Below, piece by piece: positions 58,601 through 64,000 of a stretch of DNA of 64,000 nucleotides. The stretch is from Cognatazoarcus halotolerans. GTDB taxonomy: Bacteria > Pseudomonadota > Gammaproteobacteria > Burkholderiales > Rhodocyclaceae. The stretch lies in the NCBI RefSeq assembly GCF_009800965.1, contig NZ_WUAF01000001.1:558001-622000 (forward strand), written 5' to 3'. The translations under genes and the position numbers were made by a program. Below the pieces are notes generated by a model. That model was not told the DNA's origin and did not search any database. It was given only the letters and a program-made list of their open reading frames with translations. How positions within the stretch are numbered: the stretch's first letter is position 1; each line of letters starts with the position of its first letter.

Positions 58601-61600
58601 CAAACCCTGGCTCAGTACCCTGGCCTACCCGTGGCTGCCCGGGGTACCGGAGTGGAACGTCAAGTCGGGCTCGGGCGGGCTCTTCGACCTGCCCGCGGCG
58701 CGCAGCGACACCGGCATCTCGCAGCGGGCGCTGGTACGCGTGGGCGACGGCGCGAGCATCGTCCAGACCGGCAGCACCGCCAACCCGGGCAAGCTGAGCC
58801 TGGGCGCCGAGAACCAGGTCATCGCACGCGACAAGGTCAAGGTGGATTCGGGCGGCGCCATCGCGGTACCCGGCGGCGACTCGAAGATCCGCGCCGACCT
58901 GAATACCGCCAGCGTGCAGGTCGGCTACAAGGCCAACGGCGCGGCCGGCGACACGGCAGCGAAGATCGACGGGCTCGGTGACGTGGTCATCGGCACCCGC
59001 GCCGAGGGCGACATCTATACCCAGGTGGCGGTCGACACCTACGGCGTGGCCGGCGCCCCGGAGGGCAACGCGCTGTCGCGCTTCACGTCCGCCAACCAGG
59101 TTTCGATCGGCAACGCCGCGCTCACCGCCCAGCGCGACATCCTCATCGCCGCAGGCCAGAACACCAGCGGCCAGAACGACCTCGTTGCCGCCACGGCGCG
59201 CACCGACCTGTTTAACAACACCTTGATTCCGATCTCCACCAAGCCCGGCGCCGATGCGCGCATCACCACCACCAGCACGATCTCGCTGGGCAGCGACGCG
59301 CTGCTGCGTTCGGCGCGCCACACCCAGCTGTTTGCGCAGGAAGGCTCGGCTGACGCCAGCGGCGTAGGCATCGGCAAGGACATCTACCGCGAGGCGCTGG
59401 CCTCGGTGGCCAGCGCAATCAGCGAGGCATTCGGCGGCGAGAAGGTGTCCTTCGAGATCCGCGGCGGCTCGAGCGCTGTCAACAAGACATCGTCGGTGGC
59501 CATCGACGGAACGGTCGAGGTGGGCATCAACCGCAAGCAGGAACTCGAGATCGGCATCGACGGCACGGTCAGCAAGAAGATCGGCTCGATCGGCATTGCC
59601 AACACCCAGGTGCAGAGCGTGGCCGGCGACATCGTCGCGCGCATCGAGACCCTGCAGGACCTGATCCGCCAGTATTCCACCAGCAACGCCAACACCGACG
59701 CGGCGCTGGCGGTGGAAGCCTACAAATCGGAGATCCGCTTCCTCGAGCGCAAGCTGGAGGAACTGGGCTTCAAGAGCGGCGGCGCCGATGGCGGTTTCGC
59801 CAGCGTGCCGAGCCTGTCCGAGCGCCAGGCCGCGGAACAGGCGGTGAGCGGCATGCAGCAGCTCAAGGCGGACCGTGAGGCCACGATCGCCGACCGCCAG
59901 GCGGACAATTCCACGCGGACCAGCCAGAACACCAGTCTCGCCGCTGACAATGTCACCCTGAACGGCGAGATCACCTCGCTCAAAACGACGCGCACGGCCA
60001 AGGAGACCGAACGCGCCGGCTACACCACCAGCGACCCCGAATACGCCACGCTCACCACCGAGATCAACAATCTCACCGACCAGATCAACACCAAGCAGAG
60101 CACGGTGGACGCAAACAAAGTGACAATCACCACCAACGACTCGGTGATCGCCAGCAACGACACCGAGATCGCCGACCTCACCGGCAAGAACACCAGCCTG
60201 CAGGCGCAGATCGACGACGTGCAGGCCGACATCGACAGCGGCAGCCTGTCCACCAGCACCACCGCTGGCCCGAGCGCCACCTTCCTGACCCTCACCGATG
60301 CCACCGCCCAGCTCGGCAACATCTACATCCGTGGCGACAGGCTGTCCGGCAGCGGCACGCTCGATGCGCCGGGCGATGCCGAGATCCGCATCACCAACAA
60401 TGGCCCGAGCTACCTGGTCGTCAACAATTTCGACATCCCGCCCAACGACGGCGGCAAGCTCTACTTCAACGACGCCTCGATCTCGAACAACGCCCAGATC
60501 AACGGCATGAACGGCAGCGGCAGCGCCGCCCGCTTCGCCATCACCACCGCCGACACCGCGGTGAGCGGCAGCGACGGCAGCGTGGCCCTGCCCGAGCCGG
60601 CGATCATCATCACCAGCAAGTACGACCCGCTCGATCCGTTCTACTCATCGAGAACGCCGGCCGGCGTGGCGGTGCTGGCGCCGGACATCGTGGTCCGCGG
60701 CACCATCAGCAACCCGCGCGGGCTGGCAAAGATAGAGAGCGCCGCGGGGAGCATCCGCCTCGAGCAGGATTCGGCGATCCGCGCCAAGACGGTCGACGTG
60801 ATGACCCGCAACGGCGACTTCGTGCAGAGCTACAGCAACACCTTCAGCCACGTTGCCGGCGAACCGCTCACCTTCGTGCCGGGCGACCCGACGATCCACA
60901 CCCTCGACCGCATCGACGGCCCCAACGCGCAGGACGGCAAGGGCATCATCGCCAACGGCAGCGTGCTGCTGGCGGCGCGCTATCTCAACATCAACGGCAC
61001 CGTGCAGAGCGGCATCGTCGAATGGGGCGTGCAGATTCCGGCCACCGCCCAAGTCGAGGTGCCCAGCGGAACAGGCACCGTGGCGCGCAGCTTCGCCGAC
61101 GCACGCAGCTATTACCAGGGGCTCTCGGATGCCGAGAGGGCGGTCCCCGGTGCCGAATATTTCGCGGTAAGTGGCGCCTCGACCAGCGGCCTGGGCGCCA
61201 CCACCTGGGGCACGCGCGAACAGGTGGCGGTGAGTTACAACGCCAAGGAAAACCGCCTCGAGCTGGCTGGCGTGCAGGTCCAGGGCGGCTACATCGAGAT
61301 CTTCGGCCAGGTATTCAATACCAACCGGAACCCCGGCGCGGGTCGCCTGCGAGTGCTCGACGGCTACGGTCAGATCACAGTCGACAACCAGAGCGGCCTC
61401 GCCATGGTGGTCAACCTGCTCGACGCCGGCCGCGGCGCGAAGGGCGAGATCAACATCACCGACATCGTCGGCATCGCGCCCAACGGCACCCCGGTGGTGA
61501 AGACCACTCACTACACCCGCGACCCCGGCGATGCGCGCACCGGCGAGTACTACGATCCGGTCTCCGGCCTGCGCTACAGCCTCACCAAGGGCACTCGCAC

Positions 61601-64000
61601 CGTCACCGAGGAGAAATACCGCTACTCGCAGAGCGGCTGGTTCGGCATCGAGGCCACCAAGACCACCGCCATCCAGGACCAGTACCGGATCAGCTCGATC
61701 AGCAAGTCGAACGACCCGCTCTCCAAGGGCGAATATCTCGGCTCGACCATCCTCCCCAGCGGCACCAACTCGAACACCTATTTCTACAGCACCGACAAGC
61801 CGATCTCGCGCGAGCAGGTGACCACCGCCGGACGCAGCTGGAAGGAATGCAACTGGTGGACCCTGTGCGCCAACGCCAAGTACTACGCCGAGTACTACCG
61901 CACGGTCACCCAGCGCAACGTGCAGACCTACAGTGTCAAGGCCGACTACCCGATCGCGATCGAGTACATCGGCTTCGATCAGGGCGCGGTCACGGTCAGT
62001 TCGAACGCCGACGTGCTCATGAACGGTGCCATTTTCAACCGTGACGGCAACACCTCGGTGAGCAGCAGTGCCGGCGCCATCGGCCAGCTCGGCAGCGCGG
62101 CCCTGATCACCGGCAACAGCGTGGCGCTGTCGGCCGCTACCGGCATCGGCAGCGCCACCCAGGCCGTCGACGTGCAACTTGCCGGCGGCAAGCTCGACGC
62201 CACCACCGCCAGCGGCGACATCCATCTGCAACAGGCGGTGGGTGACCTGCGCATCGGCACCGTCGGCGGTCGCGGCGCGGGCCTGGTCAGCCTCACTGCC
62301 GAGGGCAGCCTGCTCGGCGCCGACGCGACCTCGAGCGTGCAGGGCAGGCGCGTCGAACTGACCGCCACGAATGGCGGCATCGGTGTGCTCGACGGCATTG
62401 CCGATACGCCGCTGGTGGTGCGCACCGGCTACAGCAGCGACACCGGCCAATGGCCCGACCTGGGCCTGGCGGCCACCGCGCGCGACAACATCTTCCTGCG
62501 CAACCTCGGCGATGCCGGCGCGGCCGCGCTGTTCTCCGGCAACCTGCTGCTGGTGGCGGTGGAATCGCGCGCCGGTGACGTGCGTATCGAAACCAGCGGC
62601 ACCCTCATCGACAACAACCCCTTCGCGCGCACCGACGAGCGCGCCGTGGATGAGCTCGCCGCGCTGTGGGATTCGCTGCGCCTGCGCGGCAGCCGCGCGG
62701 ACGACAAGGCCGACGAGCAGGTGGCGAGCTTCGAGGCCGGGGTGACGCAGGACTACCGCACCTACTGGAACCTGCGCAACCGCCAGGCCACGCCCGCCGG
62801 CTACGATCCGGGCTATCGCTTCGAACTGAGTGCCGGCGAGCGCCAGCAGTTCGTCAAGCTGGGCTGGAGCACGGCCCAGATCGACGACTATTCGGCCAGC
62901 CGTACCGCCGAGTACCACCAGCTCCATGCGCGGCTCTATGGCGACACCCCGGACAGCGTGCTCGGCTTCGTGCCGGATTCCGATGTCGCCACCTTCGCCT
63001 ACAAGGCCGACGACGCTGAGGAGACCCGGCTGCGCAGCGGCTCGAAGTGGTCCGAATCGCAGCTGCAACTGGCCGTTGCGCCGGGCCTGCTCAAGGAAAT
63101 CACCGACACCGTCACGCTGATCAAGGCGCCCAACGTCAAGGGCCGCAACGTGACCCTGCTCGCCGGTACCGGCATCGGCTCGACCGATGCGCCGCGCGTG
63201 GTAGACCTCTCGGATCTCAATGCCATCAGCCGCGAAGACAAGGCCGCGCTCGCCGCGGCCGAGCGTGGCGATGCGAGCGTTGACCCGACCGACCCCAACA
63301 AGATCTTGATCCTGCAACCGCGACCGATCAATCTCGATCTTGCCGAAGCCGGCCGCCTCACCGCGCAAGCCCTTTCGGGACAGATCTATCTGGGCTCGGA
63401 AGGCACGCTGCCGATCGGTCTCGTGTCCACACCGGATGGCGAGATCCGCATCAAGACCAGCGGCAGCCTGATGGCCTCGCCGGTGACCGCCGGCGCCACC
63501 TCGATCTTCGGCAAATCGCTGATCCTCGAATCGGCCGACGGCGGCATCGGCACGGTCGATTCACCGATGCACATCCGCCTCGCCAGCGGCTCGACGCTCA
63601 CCGCACGCGCGGCGGGCGACATTCACATCATCGAAGACGGCGGTGACCTCAACGTCGATACGCTCTACTCGCGCCGCGGCATCCGCCTTCAGGCGGCCGG
63701 TTCGATCCTCGACGCCTTCGACAGCGACGACACCAACATCCGCGCCCGCTCGCTGATGTTGACTGCGCTGGCGGCGATCGGCGAAGCCTCGAACTATCTC
63801 GACATCGGCCTCGACACCCGCCTCGAAGACACGCCGGACGACGAGCCGGACAGCTGGCTGTTCTTGAGTTCCGGTACCGGTACCTTCATCCGCAGCGCCA
63901 GCCAGCCGCTGGTCGCCCGGGCGGTCGACGCCGGCACCGAAGCACGCTTGCAAGGCGGCGCGGGCATCACAGTCGATGGCGCAGTCACCAGCACCACCGG
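49632..64000 (+). CDS. Giant TPS-domain filamentous adhesin of the LktA type, 3' end cut by window
   Basis: One frame stays open from ATG 49632 to the window end, more than 4,780 codons. Residues 1-38 are a long signal ending AAAHA. The TPS secretion domain follows, with NTAFNSFSRFNIG near 70-82 and FFFNPHGIAVG near 126-136, so export should use a TpsB/FhaC-type pore (two-partner secretion). From about residue 560 to 3,000 the chain is a long run of imperfect beta-repeats built on VGVAGSxSV and TTAxIGxxAxI motifs. Residues about 3,330-3,540 form a coiled coil (SEIRFLERKLEELGF, LTTEINNLTDQINTKQ). Two lone cysteines lie at 4073 and 4079 in CNWWTLC. It belongs to the leukotoxin LktA-type adhesin group. 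The tpsB partner is not in the window. Confidence 0.9.
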   Translation, partial: MSYGALGFLRRQYLCVLRRCAFLNACAAPLMMMAAAHAGPAPIVPDGRTATTLAGHGTVTDIHTTTVRANTAFNSFSRFNIGRGQTVNLHLPGGTSNLLNLVRNERSTLDGVMNAYKDGRIGGNVFFFNPHGIAVGAGGQINVGSLLLATPSAGFMDRLIDGSGNIENATVAAALEGRIPLSESGLITVEGRIRAARAVNLSAAGVRIGADADISAGAAARVEFGAMVNIDGLDGAATVLAEGDTIRIVGSQNVSVAGRLAADGSNGAAAGRIGIDAGKDITLADGARVSADGHGARSDGGDVRIFAGNTASLAAGAEVSARGGEISGDGGHIEFSAARTVRLEGGALRAGATDGRRGAVLIDPEDIEVVGKNQYTDGADYSLIANDRITVDENVTISTRDLSDVNTGNHLTGASQGDSGDLSLKAKTIELKAGSRLLAHADNGKTGGDVKVEASELDAIGANRDAEASISATKATITGKDILIRATAETSGLTELLENDPGLSVADAQRWVDNELDDPVDGVAGQFFTVTSKATASTTLLGSKVTGSGDVTISSRAGARTGFSKTATATTTIGDSGAVASEIRGRSVTIDSSASTSLVYKILGTATTLLDQSWLPDPDGALITTLDDTFFDFSSVPLVALSTAKATTLIDGATAVTGADTVTISSQAVSAAKPTFSSPFLFSAAWGESTAEARTRVLGTSRIVATNALSIEAATDTEIDVSASVNSINKPVDATFVRANTHITTLAEVGAGTQTTGGSIKVDARTEARINAAADAKNTGGSGVGLALAISDSSSETTATLGGTAQALSGKVEINANADIEESTSANAATLGNPSSISARITNFKAGIQRNVVGSILGATGKLKPATAERITTFLFPGIKEGKFNAAGAVAWSNASNIATASISPLADVRAQGDISVTAKISDRPGSSAGAKTTSTGSAIGGSVARGNFANTANASIGSDATVDARGATLVDAQTVVPYPWQIDWTDPEEILDFLKGGVLDMFLSTYSINSAKGKSGLGLAVGVNIFDLANNANAWIDEGARLNTRFLPVAGLATQSVKVSALNDVSLTAAVGILSKKFLGTSGGKAAVGGSADLISIDTKASATIRGDAEVNSAGLDLNANDIQRLVSVTEAGGSSDAVGIEGAVSINTLTNNSLAAIDDDAKVDAKGDVTVDAHADLESISVAGGVVATKGQVGIGFSVSLNTIASDVAAYIGNYDPLGLDLTAATGHLSSTGAVNLVAYSDISQGAYSVAGALATNSKAQTEMPAGANDTQDGSGSAAGASKSGKGKFGIAVSADVSINDIDADTQAFLSDGASVTKADSLAMKATNKLAVSALSGGVTISTQQSGNGLAGSYAQNSLKGTTAAFADDATVKLSGAFDADAHVTGKIESLSASVAGTKGKLGVAGSVSINDIDNTTRTGLDKVALSGVSTVDLKALDDSTIRSIAGAIAFGGKAGVGLSFSWNKLGNDSESAIEDSDVDATGAIKLDATTDNSIDTISAAIGASKGAMAGAGAVTINTIGNSTRAWIAGLRGGDGVDSTAGIALHSTDSSRIFGLAGALGASTDKAGVGVSFAWNDVGNTVDARLKGNTNVESTAGDITVKSDSTTRIEAISASGGVANKVGVAGSGSVVQAKNTVKAGIDAGSTAIADGNLHVGAADDVDLFSLAGNVSGGGKVAIGASASVLITDNTVEARIDGSATGRGKRGEMAVPTGRKDGDGTVLTENTSGVAATATSHEDIQTIAAGGSGGGSVGVAGSATVTDLTETTTAAIGSAATINPAGDGATTQDVTVRASDQTKLLGVAGAVAFGGRGGVGAGADVGLIDKTTKATVGGNIKARDTVTVEALSNEDITSVAASLSAGGSAGIAGSASVYVMNIATTGEIADAATVNSDGNVIVSSDDANEMDMIAGNGAFGGTAGVGASAAVAVIDKTTTARVGKGATINALGTRAGVTVADGSFATSYTANSTDEGEISAPAASNPDGSDSQALSGQRVSTRGTTSGFQGLAVTATNKDDVETISATGSAAGTAAITIAGDVNVITTHTTAEIADDAQVNQSNSGAGAGQSVLVAAGNDHYQMGIAGSASGAGTVGIGAGADVLVAKHTTVARVGDSADVRARKDVAVLARADEEILSIAAGLGVGGTVGVAGSTSVLSMTNVTSATTGTDSVVDADGNVRIVASDDTETDIIDGTLAAGFGAAGVGGAVGVNRIQKDTTAGVGANATVKARGNNTAAMQALSGNDLADRDPITGLMVEANSSEDLFSVAASGAGGFYAGVSGAVTITSLDSDTTAVIGSGAQINQGVTNGSATQDVNVSARNHARLDAYTGSLALGAVGAAGGVDVGTVRNDTTATIDDSAKVAAKRDVDVNALTSAEIDSVVVSASGGLGAIAGGVAVYSVGSGLDAEGRSRLKSTGGDFADVNSYADDQAADGSVNSLLAGSDDARIRDAGNRSQSARAGVSISGDLASAASTGTTASIGDADVSSGGAVDIDARQDLDTTLTAGAAAGGALGLGAGIGVLNINAGTAADIAAQAGIDSGGAVSVLAHTGTTSNLTGFAGSFGGVVLDAAVAIVTDKSSTEAGIGDGVVVDKAGAITVSASDKRTAKSKALGASVGSAAVGASVAEATIGGGVTASVGDGARIGQGSNTVGSLAVTATSASHADSYAMAAKAGLGLAAGGAAATSKATPTISATLGATSRSKLDGAASIAAGGSAESAAEALGVNISAGGAAGASVALATAQPTLTASVGKAAELTAASLAVTARQALPGSGVSADAHATGASGGLLVGLNATVAEAHGGGVTTAAIGDLATITTGGATTVEAAGTSTQRSDASGLSLGIVALGANVSTADTLATTTASTGEKVKLHAATTTVKAASTSDNLAEATAGGGGVVSGLASQATTRDTSTTLARVGSGQDGSNERAIDTDTFTLTADHASSFNARVDSTNASVVGASGAMASNTVTAVTSAVIDDAALIKADSLTVWAHNSALKPWLSTLAYPWLPGVPEWNVKSGSGGLFDLPAARSDTGISQRALVRVGDGASIVQTGSTANPGKLSLGAENQVIARDKVKVDSGGAIAVPGGDSKIRADLNTASVQVGYKANGAAGDTAAKIDGLGDVVIGTRAEGDIYTQVAVDTYGVAGAPEGNALSRFTSANQVSIGNAALTAQRDILIAAGQNTSGQNDLVAATARTDLFNNTLIPISTKPGADARITTTSTISLGSDALLRSARHTQLFAQEGSADASGVGIGKDIYREALASVASAISEAFGGEKVSFEIRGGSSAVNKTSSVAIDGTVEVGINRKQELEIGIDGTVSKKIGSIGIANTQVQSVAGDIVARIETLQDLIRQYSTSNANTDAALAVEAYKSEIRFLERKLEELGFKSGGADGGFASVPSLSERQAAEQAVSGMQQLKADREATIADRQADNSTRTSQNTSLAADNVTLNGEITSLKTTRTAKETERAGYTTSDPEYATLTTEINNLTDQINTKQSTVDANKVTITTNDSVIASNDTEIADLTGKNTSLQAQIDDVQADIDSGSLSTSTTAGPSATFLTLTDATAQLGNIYIRGDRLSGSGTLDAPGDAEIRITNNGPSYLVVNNFDIPPNDGGKLYFNDASISNNAQINGMNGSGSAARFAITTADTAVSGSDGSVALPEPAIIITSKYDPLDPFYSSRTPAGVAVLAPDIVVRGTISNPRGLAKIESAAGSIRLEQDSAIRAKTVDVMTRNGDFVQSYSNTFSHVAGEPLTFVPGDPTIHTLDRIDGPNAQDGKGIIANGSVLLAARYLNINGTVQSGIVEWGVQIPATAQVEVPSGTGTVARSFADARSYYQGLSDAERAVPGAEYFAVSGASTSGLGATTWGTREQVAVSYNAKENRLELAGVQVQGGYIEIFGQVFNTNRNPGAGRLRVLDGYGQITVDNQSGLAMVVNLLDAGRGAKGEINITDIVGIAPNGTPVVKTTHYTRDPGDARTGEYYDPVSGLRYSLTKGTRTVTEEKYRYSQSGWFGIEATKTTAIQDQYRISSISKSNDPLSKGEYLGSTILPSGTNSNTYFYSTDKPISREQVTTAGRSWKECNWWTLCANAKYYAEYYRTVTQRNVQTYSVKADYPIAIEYIGFDQGAVTVSSNADVLMNGAIFNRDGNTSVSSSAGAIGQLGSAALITGNSVALSAATGIGSATQAVDVQLAGGKLDATTASGDIHLQQAVGDLRIGTVGGRGAGLVSLTAEGSLLGADATSSVQGRRVELTATNGGIGVLDGIADTPLVVRTGYSSDTGQWPDLGLAATARDNIFLRNLGDAGAAALFSGNLLLVAVESRAGDVRIETSGTLIDNNPFARTDERAVDELAALWDSLRLRGSRADDKADEQVASFEAGVTQDYRTYWNLRNRQATPAGYDPGYRFELSAGERQQFVKLGWSTAQIDDYSASRTAEYHQLHARLYGDTPDSVLGFVPDSDVATFAYKADDAEETRLRSGSKWSESQLQLAVAPGLLKEITDTVTLIKAPNVKGRNVTLLAGTGIGSTDAPRVVDLSDLNAISREDKAALAAAERGDASVDPTDPNKILILQPRPINLDLAEAGRLTAQALSGQIYLGSEGTLPIGLVSTPDGEIRIKTSGSLMASPVTAGATSIFGKSLILESADGGIGTVDSPMHIRLASGSTLTARAAGDIHIIEDGGDLNVDTLYSRRGIRLQAAGSILDAFDSDDTNIRARSLMLTALAAIGEASNYLDIGLDTRLEDTPDDEPDSWLFLSSGTGTFIRSASQPLVARAVDAGTEARLQGGAGITVDGAVTSTT

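Noticed and set aside
53709-59321. A 1,870-codon open frame on the minus strand inside the adhesin region
   Set aside because: It is antisense to the adhesin frame, which has a signal peptide, TPS domain and repeats. The antisense translation is Gly/Ala/Arg/Asp-rich and mirrors the GC-rich repeats, with no domain I recognise.
60645-63368. A 907-codon minus-strand open frame
   Set aside because: Also antisense to the adhesin. Composition is low complexity and there is no ribosome site or family motif.

Overview
This window is high-GC chromosomal DNA from a betaproteobacterium, most likely Rhodocyclales/Zoogloeaceae (Azoarcus, Aromatoleum or Thauera type). That placement is inferred from gene content and order: a methylmalonyl-CoA propionate cluster, the zapA/6S RNA arrangement, tandem LpxL-type acyltransferases beside metK, a long-form LeuA and a giant LktA-type adhesin. 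I see no CRISPR array, insertion sequence, phage gene or tRNA.

Region 1 (1-8.1 kb): a minus-strand propionyl-CoA to succinyl-CoA operon, mcm (mutase), meaB (mutase chaperone GTPase), pccB and pccA (cut by the window edge). A divergent GntR regulator and a crotonase-family gene follow. A duplicated first segment of pccA lies between pccB and pccA. Region 2 (8.1-10.9 kb): a TauE/SafE permease, an EVE-domain protein, a DUF1850 protein, then 6S RNA, zapA and a small coiled-coil gene.

Region 3 (10.9-16.2 kb): cobalamin genes. cobQ is divergent from a tightly overlapping cbiB, L-threonine-phosphate decarboxylase, btuF and second BtuF-like gene. bluB, which makes the lower ligand of B12, lies at 29 kb next to an ADP-ribosylglycohydrolase-like gene. 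The B12 product serves the mutase of region 1.

Region 4 (16.2-26 kb): a thioesterase, a Tat-exported metallo-beta-lactamase-fold protein, an M48 peptidase, leuA with a leucine-rich leader peptide, yggL, a tandem HD-GYP protein that appears to lack a normal start codon, and a coupled dehydratase-MarR-MFS operon. Region 5 (26-41 kb): rhlE, bluB, ruvB and a string of small genes, a GAF-EAL signalling protein, an Lrp regulator facing a membrane protein, rlmI, and a tandem pair of DUF2242 lipoproteins. Region 6 (40-49.4 kb): xerC-DUF484-dapF, a membrane TIR protein, two LpxL-type acyltransferases, metK with a structured leader, an M14 peptidase and a Ca2+/Na+ antiporter.

Region 7 (49.6-64 kb): one uninterrupted reading frame of more than 4,780 codons encoding a TPS-domain (LktA-type) filamentous adhesin that runs off the window. 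Most other long open frames are antisense or frame-shifted shadows caused by high GC3.
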